DNA from: a bacterium (Candidatus Blackallbacteria) CG13_big_fil_rev_8_21_14_2_50_49_14
GTDB lineage: Bacteria > Cyanobacteriota > Sericytochromatia > UBA7694
Assembly (NCBI GenBank): GCA_002783405.1
Contig: PFGG01000011.1
Location: 131,434-195,433, forward strand
Length of the DNA stretch: 64,000 nucleotides
Direction: 5' to 3'
The notes under the pieces are model-generated. The model ran no database searches. It was not told where the DNA came from and saw only the letters and a list, made by a program, of their open reading frames with translations. Both the position numbers and the translations under genes were made by a program. This document shows positions 25,299 through 34,123 of the stretch, piece by piece; the stretch's first letter is position 1, and every line of letters begins with the position of its first letter.

Positions 25299-27116
25299 AT
25301 GGACTTTAAAACCAGACAAAATCTTCCTCGTCCCCCCGTTTCAGAAGCCGTTCACAAACTCAAGAAAGAACCCGAGAAACAGCCTGCTGATGCTTCCTCA
25401 GAAGCTCAAAAGAGCGCTCAGGAAACGCAAGCGCTTGCTGCGAAAGAGCTCCCAGAAGCGTTTTTAAACCACCAGCTCAAGCTTGAAACACCTGCCCTTG
25501 ACTCAAGCAGCCAACCCCATCTTGAATTTATCGATCCTCCAGCTCAGGCAAAAAGTACAGATTCCCGACCGGAAAGGCCCAGCCCTTTCCTATCTGGCGC
25601 CAAAACCTTAGGCATCAGCTCTCCAGATACAGAGCTTTTGGTGGATCCCTCAAAAGCAAAAGTTGACACCGGAGAACGCAATTTGGATCAACTGACAGAA
25701 AATCTTCAAAATCCTGATCAGGTGGCTGCCTTTCTCGATGCTGTCAATTATGATCAAGAAAGGGGTAAGCCCATGGGAGGAGATGGCCCATTGGGGGCCC
25801 AAAAGCCAGAAGATACGCTGAGTAAATTCAGCGGGGTTTGTCGCGATATCCACCAATTGGGGGCCTATATTTTAAGCCAAAACGGCTACCAGGCCTCACA
25901 GGTAGGCTATGTCGCAGGCCGAACCAGCCATTCCATTCTCGCCTATGCCAAAGGCAAGAGTGGCTATGGGATTGTAGAATATGGCCGGAATTACAGTCCG
26001 GAAGAAATTTCAAAATTACTGGGAAGACCGGCTCTTTCTCCCCGCGAAGCCGTCTTGGCCCTGCGACCTGAAGCCAAAGTGATATTTGGCTGGACACCTC
26101 CTGAAAAAGGCAAAGAAGGCTCAGTTAAAGATATTTACTATACCATGGGGCATCAACTCTATCAGGAAAGCTTAAAACTCAAGCACCAGGACCATCTGAG
26201 TGTAGATTACCTGCGCGGGATTGAACTGGAAAAAACACTGGGCAAACATTGGAGTCTAAAACTGGGGCAACGCGGGAATACGCCAGGCGATCCGACCGGA
26301 AAAAATGCGTCCTATCTCACAGCAGGCTACCAATGGGGAGACTTTGACAATTGGGGCCGCATTTCAGTAGGCGCCCAATACAGACCCCATGAAGGGGCAC
26401 ATGTGGTGGGCCCCAATACCTGGGACAAGAATCCAACCACCCTTTTGGGAGCAAATATCGAAGGGAAACTCACGCCCTTCAAGGCCAATCTCTCACCTCA
26501 ACACCGGACCAGTACGACGGTTTATGGTTCGGCCTCTGGGGCATTTGCAGCGTTTAATCAAAAAAAGGAAAGTGATGCAGGCGTTCGCGTCAATGCTGGC
26601 TATGGCTTTGATATGGATATCCTCAGTGGATTGCCGCAGGCCAATCTCAGACTCTCTCAAAATTTTGATGGAAATATCAGTAAAAATCTCAGCTACCACA
26701 GCGAGGTTTTTATGGACAATGATCTTTACCTGGCAACAGCAGCCTATGGCATGGGTGGCAAAGGCCTTTATGCCAATATTGGCGTCAATGGCAGTTTAAA
26801 TTATACTCAGGGCCCTTGGAATGCCTATCTGGGAGCACAATACCTCTTCCAGCAGGTCAACAATCTTGAAGCCAGTGGTGTAAGCGCTGGTATGGGCTAT
26901 AAATCAGGAAGATTATCCTTTGGCACAGGGCTGGATGCCCTGGGCTCTGAAGAAGGGTTGAGAATCCGAACCCACCAACAGGTCGGCGTAGATCTTACGG
27001 AAAGGGCCAATTTCTTTCTGCAATCTTCTCAGGAAAAAATTCAAAACGAAAATATCGGAGATTATTCCAATCCAGGCAGTTTCAATATTGGCGCTGGATT
27101 CCAAGTCAAGTTATAG
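25299..27116 (+). CDS. Transglutaminase-like protein with beta-barrel-like C-terminus
   Basis: GGAGAG precedes the ATG at 25299, giving 605 residues. Residues 1-130 are charged, Pro-rich and probably disordered, with no signal peptide. Residues about 175-240 resemble the transglutaminase-like fold: G-V-C181-R-D-I, then S-H211-S-I-L-A-Y and G-I-V-E227-Y-G as candidate catalytic Cys, His and Glu. From about residue 300 to the end it is a series of alternating strands with Gly and aromatic residues (SYLTAGYQWGDFDNWGRISV; final GAGFQVKL), like an outer-membrane barrel. A barrel without a Sec signal is odd; either a non-classical secretion route or a soluble beta structure is possible. I know no family with this layout. 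Confidence 0.6.
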   Translation: MDFKTRQNLPRPPVSEAVHKLKKEPEKQPADASSEAQKSAQETQALAAKELPEAFLNHQLKLETPALDSSSQPHLEFIDPPAQAKSTDSRPERPSPFLSGAKTLGISSPDTELLVDPSKAKVDTGERNLDQLTENLQNPDQVAAFLDAVNYDQERGKPMGGDGPLGAQKPEDTLSKFSGVCRDIHQLGAYILSQNGYQASQVGYVAGRTSHSILAYAKGKSGYGIVEYGRNYSPEEISKLLGRPALSPREAVLALRPEAKVIFGWTPPEKGKEGSVKDIYYTMGHQLYQESLKLKHQDHLSVDYLRGIELEKTLGKHWSLKLGQRGNTPGDPTGKNASYLTAGYQWGDFDNWGRISVGAQYRPHEGAHVVGPNTWDKNPTTLLGANIEGKLTPFKANLSPQHRTSTTVYGSASGAFAAFNQKKESDAGVRVNAGYGFDMDILSGLPQANLRLSQNFDGNISKNLSYHSEVFMDNDLYLATAAYGMGGKGLYANIGVNGSLNYTQGPWNAYLGAQYLFQQVNNLEASGVSAGMGYKSGRLSFGTGLDALGSEEGLRIRTHQQVGVDLTERANFFLQSSQEKIQNENIGDYSNPGSFNIGAGFQVKL

Positions 27117-27137
27117 ACACTCAAATACGCAATCAAA

Positions 27138-27172
27138 AAGAAGGCTTATTCTCAGATCGAATAAGCCTTCTT
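27138..27172. terminator. Bidirectional terminator between convergent genes
   Basis: A perfect 13-bp stem (27138-27150 with 27160-27172) with a 9-base loop lies between the two stops. The T-rich flank is better on the minus strand, where it would end the dab operon. Confidence 0.8.
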
Positions 27173-27181
27173 TCAATTCAA

Positions 27182-29143
27182 TCAGTGAAAAATCAGAAAG
27201 GGTAAAAAGCCCATTGCGATCATTGGCAAAATCAAGGTAGCAAGCTTCAAGCGCTCTGAGCGGCTAAAATCAGGATATTCATCCAGATATCTTTGAGACT
27301 CTCCAAAAATGATCTTAAAAATAAACTTAAATACTGAATACACATTCAAAGTGTTTGCAATCAGAAACAAGAGCATTAAAGCCTGAGATTTTTCGGAAAT
27401 ATCTTCTAAAATAACATCAAAGATAACAAATGAAGCAAAACCAGGCGTAAAGGTGAGTAAGAGCAATATCGAGATTGCAATCATATTGATATATTTAAAG
27501 CGGTTGCCGATGCCCAAATAGGAGCGTATATCGCTTAAATCCAATCTTTGTGAAAGGTATTGAATAAAATAATCCAGAATCAACAAAGACAGCAAATTTG
27601 TGACAAAATAGATCACTGCATCAAAATGGGCCAAATCACCAAAGAAAAGAATGGCACTTGAAGAGACCAAGAAATAGCTGGTCTTAATTTTAATCAGATA
27701 ATGCGAGATCGAAGAGTGGCGCAAACTGATCACAGAAAAAAGCAAGGCGAAAATCAAAAGAAATCCGGCCAAAGAAATCGGGTCAATCCAATGCAGCCCT
27801 TCCATTTTAACCAAGCCCAATACGCCTAAAACACCAAAAGTAAAGACAAGCACCTGGTTTGTCAAAAGCTTACGTTGAATTAAAGACTGAGCAAACCCTT
27901 CAACAAGACGGTTCAATTGAGATTGGAAGTCTTTTAAAGGTTGAAGCATCAATTGCCAAATTAAGGTCAAGCCAAAATTATGGTAAACCATGCGATAGGC
28001 CCAGGTACGCGCCGGCTTTGGCAATAAGAATTCAAAATGAACACCGTGGGGATCAAACTTTTGGTAGTTCAATTTTTCAAGATGGTGGTAATGATGAATA
28101 TTGGAGGGCGTTCTGATAAATTGATAGGTTTTTAAAAGCGCGTTCGAAAGGGTATGCAGAATCACAATGGGATACCAACCCAAAGCAAATTCCATATAAA
28201 TCAACCCGACTTGAACCACGGTTGCATAGGCCAACATCGACTTGGCGTCGGTTTGAATTCTGCTTTTCAACATGGCATAAACCGCAGTGATCAAACCCAA
28301 CCCCAAAATCAAGGCATTCATACGCGGATGTGCTGCAAAAATATGCCGAAATTTCATCAAGAGGATAATTCCAGCATGAATCGAAAGCGCGCCATAAAAA
28401 ATAGCGCTGGAAGTGGTGGGGCCTTCCATGGCTCTTGGCACCCATTTTGAGAAGGGAAAAATCGCTGATTTTCCCATGGTGGCAATAATCAAGGAAACCA
28501 AGAAGAAGCTGGATACGCCATGTACATGTACATCTACTAAAAAGCCATGCTGTTCATGATGAAACGTCAGCAGGGCTAAAATCAGGAACAAATCACAAAA
28601 TTTATACACCCCTAAAACGAATAGGGAATTGCTGACCGTTTTGCGCATCCCCTGATAATAAGAAATCAGGAATACTGAAGACAGTCCCAAGAGTTCCCAT
28701 GCTATTAATACAAAATAGAAATTTGAAGTTAAAATCAAAGTATAGAGCGCAATTTGCATGAGGTAAAAATTGATAAAGAACTTATAATAACCCTCTTCAT
28801 GGGCCAGATAGTTCAAAGAAAAGCGGCTGATGACACCACTTAAAAAGACACCCATCAAAAGCAAAATACTGGCATAGCGATCAACATGCATATTCAGACT
28901 ATAGACCACCTTGGCATGTTGAAACCAGGAAAACAATTGCATATCTCTGTCACCGTTCATCCAGGTTAAGAGAGCAACGGCTATAGCACCTATAAAAAGA
29001 AGAACCTGAGCAGAAATAGCAATATAGGTTAATGTTTTTGAATAATTGGTACTGTTTTTGATGCGGGTAAAGACCGAAAAAACAAACATAAACACGGGAA
29101 TAAGAATGATAATGGAAATGCTATTTTCAAGTAATTCAGACAT
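27182..29143 (-). CDS. dabB: DabB, membrane subunit of the DAB inorganic-carbon pump (NuoL-like)
   Basis: The 653-residue polytopic protein is a NuoL/MrpA-type proton-conducting antiporter homologue. Its core has WELLGLSSVFLISYYQGMRK and FPFSKWVPRAMEGPTTSSAI, including the Glu and Lys residues used for ion transfer. It partners DabA, to which it would couple cation flow to drive cytoplasmic CO2 hydration. It overlaps dabA by 8 bases and has AAGG 6 bases before its ATG. No other NADH-dehydrogenase gene adjoins it, which separates it from complex I. It is longer than the DabB proteins I know (roughly 500-560 residues), with extra helices at the C-terminus. Confidence 0.92.
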   Translation of the reverse strand: MSELLENSISIIILIPVFMFVFSVFTRIKNSTNYSKTLTYIAISAQVLLFIGAIAVALLTWMNGDRDMQLFSWFQHAKVVYSLNMHVDRYASILLLMGVFLSGVISRFSLNYLAHEEGYYKFFINFYLMQIALYTLILTSNFYFVLIAWELLGLSSVFLISYYQGMRKTVSNSLFVLGVYKFCDLFLILALLTFHHEQHGFLVDVHVHGVSSFFLVSLIIATMGKSAIFPFSKWVPRAMEGPTTSSAIFYGALSIHAGIILLMKFRHIFAAHPRMNALILGLGLITAVYAMLKSRIQTDAKSMLAYATVVQVGLIYMEFALGWYPIVILHTLSNALLKTYQFIRTPSNIHHYHHLEKLNYQKFDPHGVHFEFLLPKPARTWAYRMVYHNFGLTLIWQLMLQPLKDFQSQLNRLVEGFAQSLIQRKLLTNQVLVFTFGVLGVLGLVKMEGLHWIDPISLAGFLLIFALLFSVISLRHSSISHYLIKIKTSYFLVSSSAILFFGDLAHFDAVIYFVTNLLSLLILDYFIQYLSQRLDLSDIRSYLGIGNRFKYINMIAISILLLLTFTPGFASFVIFDVILEDISEKSQALMLLFLIANTLNVYSVFKFIFKIIFGESQRYLDEYPDFSRSERLKLATLILPMIAMGFLPFLIFH

Positions 29144-31928
29144 ATTGACCTTCTAATATCGCAACAGGAATAAGATTTTGAGCATCTACTTTGATTTCCT
29201 GAGAAATCTGATAGGCGTTGAGTTCAGAATCAATCTCACTGGCTTTGATAAAGCTCTGGCCCTGATAAAAATAAAACTCTTTTTGTTCAAAATCAAAAAC
29301 CATTAAACGCACCCAATGGTTTTTGATGAGTCGTTTAAGTTGCAGATTGTTGGCCATAATCTCTTCAATAATGGCTGGCTTGCTTTCAATCACAATCAAA
29401 ATCCTGCGTGGGTCGTGAATTTCAACCATTTGTTTTGAAAGGCCCAAACGCAGATCGCTGGCAAAACCGCTCATCACCGCATAATTATTGGTAATATTGT
29501 GATTCAATTTAGAACCGCAGCCGTATACCTCTGGATCGACTGCACTGAAATAATATTCCAGGTTAATCCCTGCACACACCGGTACCGCAGCCCCCATAAT
29601 TCGGGAAAGAACAGAACCCTCATCATTCTCAGGGTTATAGGAACAGAGAAACGAACGCCGATCTAAAAATAGATTTTGGGTAAAACTTCTTCTGCCAATA
29701 ATGCAAAGCGCATTGGTTGCATGGTTATATTCCGGGCGCGCCTCGGTTAAATCGTTTGAACGGGTCGCAACCTTTTCAAAGGCGACCTCAGGATCCAGCT
29801 CATTGGAAATATTAAAGAACTTACGTGAACGTTCCGCAGCATTCAATTTTAAGGCCTGGGTCATTTTTTCAGTATGTTTAAGATGACGTGCTTTTTGTTC
29901 TGCGTTCAGCATCGAATCAAACCAAGAGATATTGTCCTTGCAGGTATCGTGATACCCCCCCACAAACAGGGTGGTATCTGGAATTTCAATTCCATACTTG
30001 CTTTTTAGCAAGGCACGAACTTCTGGGTGGTTGCCTATCGTCGCAAAAACTCTGCCGTTGGGACGCCCTTTGCCTCCCCCACAAGCCCCACAATTATAGG
30101 CGTATTCATGTGGATTATTGATACTGGAAGAGCCATGGCCCACCACATAAATAAACTCTGTAAAATTATCCATTAAATCAATGGTTCTCAGTAGGTTATA
30201 GACTTTTTCTGCACCTTGATCATAAGAAATCCCTTCGGCATTGCCTTGCTCATGAAAGATAAGATCAACCAAATGCTTCTGATGAAGAAATTTCTTTTTC
30301 GCACTGCGACGCAAGGCCAAATCCAGATGGGGCATAAAGACCTTGATAAAAAAGGGTATAGCGCTTAGATAACCCGTAATCACGGTAATCAGGTAGGAAA
30401 AGAACGATATTCTTGAGTGCCAGGAATAGGTATGAAAGATCTTTGCGTAGAGACGACTCATCCAAGAGGCTGTTTCAGCAGCCTCCTCAACCAGTACCTC
30501 TACTTCCCTGACTTTAAAGGTTTCTTTGATAACACCCGGACACAATTTGCGAAAGCGAACTTCATTAAAACCTTTGAAATGCATATTCATTTCAAAATGT
30601 CCTGCAACACCAAAGGTTCTACAGCGTGGATCTACTTCTTCAAGATATCTGCGCAAAGACTCTTCGCGATCATCAATGCAGGTGATATATTGAAAACTTT
30701 GACTAAGGGATTCTGATTTTGGTTTTTGATTGGTCAACGTTAACGCACTCAGACATTGATAGGCATAGGTTTTCTCAAGCGCATTCTGATAAATAATCTG
30801 ACGTCGTACCTTGGTAAAATAGGGCAAGAGACTTAAAATATTCTCTTTGTCTTGTTCTGAAGCCAACCATTGCCCCTGTTTGATCAATTGATTTTGCTTT
30901 AAAAAATGCAAAGCCAGCCAAGTCAATTCATATTGCGCTTGTTCGATCGCCAATTGGCTTTGACTTTCACGAAAATCACTTAATAGATGGGGCTCAAATT
31001 GGGGCAAAAAAGCTTTTGAAATAACGTATTCGTAAACCAGCTTGACCAGCAGAAATTCCTTGATACTGTATTGGGTATCATCTAAAATCTGTTCGGGATC
31101 ATGCTCTAACTTATTAAACAGGCTGGCCCAGCCCCGCAAACGCAAGCCCATAGAGAGAAGATAGGTTTTATGCTGCTCTGCCGGTACTGCCATTTCTCTC
31201 AAATAATAGAGAATCAGCTCATCAACACTCAGTTCTTTATGCACTGGCAGTTTAAGCTGCTCATGTATTTTTTTTGCCTGAAGATTTTCAAGCACAAGAG
31301 GAGACTTATAATTTTCTTTGAAACAATGCCAAAGCCCCTTTGACTTGTATTCATTCTTCCAATAGGTACTGCCTGGATCGACATAGGAGCTGAAAAGCTT
31401 TGCCAAAAGAGGATTCATCACATCATCAATATCTACACCGTAGCGCTGTAGAATAATTTCTTTATAGGTGGGAAAAGTAAAACTGTTTTCAGGTTCTGCA
31501 GGCAGTTCAAGCGCTTGAACTCTGGTCATGATTTCTTGTATCAGATTTTGCTCAGGCTCTTTTTTCAATCTGCGTTTGATAACATTCTTCACACTTAATT
31601 CAGGCGGATTTAAAATCAAGTTGAGAAACAAGTCAATCTTACAATGCGGTTTTAAATGGTTGTTCTGGCAAACCATCTTCAGCTCTTCTTCAAGTGTCTT
31701 TTTAGAAATTTTGCCCAAGGCAATATATTCTAGATATTTTTTTTGCTCTAAAAAGCTAAACCCTTGATAGAGCTTATTGGCCAAAACACAAGCTGTTTCA
31801 AACTCATATTCTTCAAAGGCTTCAAGGGGATTGTGATGAACAAAATGCTGCAAGGTACCCTGATGCGGCAGGTATTTACTCACCCAAGCCAAATCCTGAT
31901 CTAAATCGGAAAGTCGTTGTTCTATCAT
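29136..31928 (-). CDS. dabA: DabA, carbonic-anhydrase-like subunit of the DAB inorganic-carbon pump (DUF2309)
   Basis: The 930-residue soluble protein belongs to the UPF0753/DUF2309 family. The four zinc-site residues known from characterised DabA can be placed: C417 and D419 in T-C-I-D-D-R-E, H598 in V-G-H-G-S-S-S, and C613 in Y-N-C-G-A-C-G-G. The His-to-Cys spacing of 15 equals that of the Halothiobacillus enzyme (H524, C539). It would hydrate CO2 to bicarbonate on the inner membrane face, made vectorial by DabB. AAGG lies 7 bases before the ATG. It is followed by dabB with overlap and preceded by a SulP transporter on the same strand, with a hairpin between. Confidence 0.95.
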   Translation of the reverse strand: MIEQRLSDLDQDLAWVSKYLPHQGTLQHFVHHNPLEAFEEYEFETACVLANKLYQGFSFLEQKKYLEYIALGKISKKTLEEELKMVCQNNHLKPHCKIDLFLNLILNPPELSVKNVIKRRLKKEPEQNLIQEIMTRVQALELPAEPENSFTFPTYKEIILQRYGVDIDDVMNPLLAKLFSSYVDPGSTYWKNEYKSKGLWHCFKENYKSPLVLENLQAKKIHEQLKLPVHKELSVDELILYYLREMAVPAEQHKTYLLSMGLRLRGWASLFNKLEHDPEQILDDTQYSIKEFLLVKLVYEYVISKAFLPQFEPHLLSDFRESQSQLAIEQAQYELTWLALHFLKQNQLIKQGQWLASEQDKENILSLLPYFTKVRRQIIYQNALEKTYAYQCLSALTLTNQKPKSESLSQSFQYITCIDDREESLRRYLEEVDPRCRTFGVAGHFEMNMHFKGFNEVRFRKLCPGVIKETFKVREVEVLVEEAAETASWMSRLYAKIFHTYSWHSRISFFSYLITVITGYLSAIPFFIKVFMPHLDLALRRSAKKKFLHQKHLVDLIFHEQGNAEGISYDQGAEKVYNLLRTIDLMDNFTEFIYVVGHGSSSINNPHEYAYNCGACGGGKGRPNGRVFATIGNHPEVRALLKSKYGIEIPDTTLFVGGYHDTCKDNISWFDSMLNAEQKARHLKHTEKMTQALKLNAAERSRKFFNISNELDPEVAFEKVATRSNDLTEARPEYNHATNALCIIGRRSFTQNLFLDRRSFLCSYNPENDEGSVLSRIMGAAVPVCAGINLEYYFSAVDPEVYGCGSKLNHNITNNYAVMSGFASDLRLGLSKQMVEIHDPRRILIVIESKPAIIEEIMANNLQLKRLIKNHWVRLMVFDFEQKEFYFYQGQSFIKASEIDSELNAYQISQEIKVDAQNLIPVAILEGQYV

Positions 31929-31988
31929 AGCTACCTTAATTCTTTTTTCTCAAACGTCTTCAATACATATTTTCAGCAGATAAACCAG

Positions 31989-32017
31989 AAAAGAGGATGG
32001 CATCTGCCATCCTCTTT
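31989..32017 (-). terminator. Hairpin between sulP and dabA
   Basis: Arms 31990-32002 and 32005-32017 are perfectly complementary (effective loop about 6 bases). A U-rich tract follows on the minus strand, interrupted by C and G. It would end or attenuate the sulP transcript before dabA. Confidence 0.65.
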
Positions 32018-32023
32018 AAATAT

Positions 32024-33655
32024 CTAAACGGGTAAAACTTCGCGCTTCCTTGAAGCCAAAGGGTGTTCAGAAATTGACTTGTGTTGATCCAGGCCATTAA
32101 TTTCGCAAATCCCCCCTTCACGTTTATAATCCTTCGCATAATGATGAACATATTCCATAAAGGAATGGTCAATCAGATAAGATTTTGAAAAATCAAATAT
32201 AACCGTTTTGCCAGCAGGCAAAGACTCAAGCTCACTCTTCAGACCAATTAAATTTGAGAAAACAGCAGAACTCTCAACCGTTACCAAATAATGGCCCGCT
32301 TCAGTTTCATGTACGTGAAACTGAAGTTTGAACAAATCTTTAAATGCCACCCCCCTGTAAGCGTGAATGATCAGTTTCAAAATAATCCCACAAGCCACGC
32401 CAATCAAGAGATCGGTGGCAAGTACACAGACAATCGTGGTCACAAAGATAGCCAATTGTTCTGGGCCCGTTTTATAGGTATGAATAAACTCCTTGGGAGA
32501 AGCCAGACGAAAACCTGTAAAGACAAGCAAAGCAGCAAGAGAGGCTAAGGGAATCTGATGAATCAGCCCAGGAGCTGCCGCTACAAAGAGCAACATAAAT
32601 CCGCCATGAAAAAAGTTAGCCCAACGGGTACGGGCCCCGTTATTGATATTCGCAGAGGAACGGACAATTTCAGCAATCATGGGCAAACCACCCAATAGAC
32701 CTGAAATCGTTGAACCTACTCCCACCGCAAAGATATCTTTATTCAGATTGGCACGGCGGCCATAGACATCCAGCTTATCAACCGCCAAAGCTGAAAGTAA
32801 ACTTTCCAAGCTGGCAATCAAAGCAATGCTGATAACAACCGTCCAGAAAGCACCCGTTGCGAAGTGTGAGAAGTCAGGAAAAACGATTCCTTTGACCACA
32901 CTGCCCGGCAGATTAATCAGATATTGAGGGCCGATTTCATGTTCATGTCCCCAAAGGGTGGACATATGGGTTTTATCCAGATGAAAAACATGGCCTAAAA
33001 CAATGCCTACCAAAACAACCACCAAAGGTCCAGGGATTTTCTTCAAGGCTTGAATCGGCATAAAAGCCCACAAAACCGTAACGGCCAGACAGATCAGACC
33101 AATAATTGCAATTTCACCATTGGCATGCATTAAACTGTGAGGAATTTCAGCTATCACCTCAAGGGTTTCCTTGGTATGGGGTTTCACACCCAAAACAGTG
33201 TGAGCCTGTTTCGCCATGATGATAATACCAATTGCAGCTAACATGCCATGTACCGCAGGTGCAGGGAAATAGGCACTGAGCTTACCAGCTTTTAAAAGCC
33301 CAAAGGCCATTTGAATAATACCTGCAACAACGATCGCCGCAAGTGTTAAGCGGTAACCCAAGGCCATATTTCCTTGTCCTAAAGTCTCGACCCCTCCTAC
33401 AATAATCACGATCAAGCCTGCAGCAGGACCATTAATCGTGACATAGGAGCCACTGATCATTGAGACAACCAGCCCCCCCACAATAGCTGAAATAATCCCA
33501 GCCATGGGAGGCATGCCTGAGGCAAGGGCAATCCCAAGCGAAAGAGGCAAAGCGATTAAAAAGATCTGAAAACCAGAACTGAGGTCGAAACGCAAGTTTT
33601 CTTTTAGACCGGCCAACCCGTCTTTGGGGAGAGTTGGTTGAGGTAAAACAGACAT
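32024..33655 (-). CDS. SulP family anion (putative bicarbonate) transporter
   Basis: The 543-residue protein has about 11-12 membrane helices with the SulP signatures (FQIFLIALPLSLGIALASGM, S-G-S-Y-V-T-I-N-G-P-A-A-G) and a C-terminal STAS domain from about residue 425 (VIFDFSKSYLIDHSFMEYVH). SulP proteins import sulfate, bicarbonate or other anions; the neighbouring dabA-dabB points to bicarbonate. ATG at 33655 has AAGGAG about 12 bases upstream; the longer TTG frame would cover that site. It is a paralogue of the transporter at 43090. Tandem 11-bp repeats and a TATTCT hexamer lie about 145-180 bases upstream. Confidence 0.9.
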   Translation of the reverse strand: MSVLPQPTLPKDGLAGLKENLRFDLSSGFQIFLIALPLSLGIALASGMPPMAGIISAIVGGLVVSMISGSYVTINGPAAGLIVIIVGGVETLGQGNMALGYRLTLAAIVVAGIIQMAFGLLKAGKLSAYFPAPAVHGMLAAIGIIIMAKQAHTVLGVKPHTKETLEVIAEIPHSLMHANGEIAIIGLICLAVTVLWAFMPIQALKKIPGPLVVVLVGIVLGHVFHLDKTHMSTLWGHEHEIGPQYLINLPGSVVKGIVFPDFSHFATGAFWTVVISIALIASLESLLSALAVDKLDVYGRRANLNKDIFAVGVGSTISGLLGGLPMIAEIVRSSANINNGARTRWANFFHGGFMLLFVAAAPGLIHQIPLASLAALLVFTGFRLASPKEFIHTYKTGPEQLAIFVTTIVCVLATDLLIGVACGIILKLIIHAYRGVAFKDLFKLQFHVHETEAGHYLVTVESSAVFSNLIGLKSELESLPAGKTVIFDFSKSYLIDHSFMEYVHHYAKDYKREGGICEINGLDQHKSISEHPLASRKREVLPV

Positions 33656-34123
33656 AGTGCTGTTAAACTCCTTTCTCGGATACAAAATTACTGCAAAGTC
33701 GAATTTTTTATGTCAAACACAGAAATCCATAAACACACAAAAAATAAATTCGTCTTGCCGCATGTTTAAAATTTTGGCATACCGAAAAAATTGAAGGGTA
33801 AGAATACCATGAATCTTTGCTGAGAGTTTGCTGAGAATCACAAGATCGGGGAAGAATCAATAAACAATTGAAATTTAAACGTTATAAATCTATATTAATC
33901 GTATGTTTAATACAAATACACAACCATACATTAATATTATTGAATGTATTAATAGCCAATCTGAGCGTTCAGAAAGAAACCTGTAGTGTTTCACTGCGAA
34001 ATGTATGTGAAATAGATACCGTGAGCAAATATTCTAAATCAATAATTTTTAAATAAAATAAGGAAATTCACTAAAATTCAGCAAGATTTGCACTGTTAAT
34101 CATCAGCAAAACATAACGAAATT
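33656..34123. other. Long AT-rich intergenic region upstream of sulP-dabAB
   Basis: This 468-base gap has no credible gene. It holds the 11-bp tandem repeats and -10 of sulP, a leader of about 140 bases, and an inverted repeat (33926-33932 with 33943-33949) farther upstream. The rest (about 33850-34123) is strikingly AT-rich, and the TTAAT core recurs several times there. Confidence 0.6.
33801..33837 (-). promoter_or_regulatory. Two tandem 11-bp repeats and -10 element of sulP-dabA-dabB
   Basis: On the minus strand two adjacent units, TTCTCAGCAAA and CTCTCAGCAAA (33827-33837 and 33816-33826), are followed after about 9 bases by TATTCT (33801-33806). Two direct repeats with 11-bp period just upstream of a -10 is the arrangement of OmpR/PhoB-type activator sites. 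The same motif lies upstream of 39262. Confidence 0.6.

Noticed and set aside
27182-29143. NuoL of respiratory complex I
   Set aside because: It overlaps a DUF2309 gene with all zinc residues, which defines DabB; no other nuo genes adjoin it.
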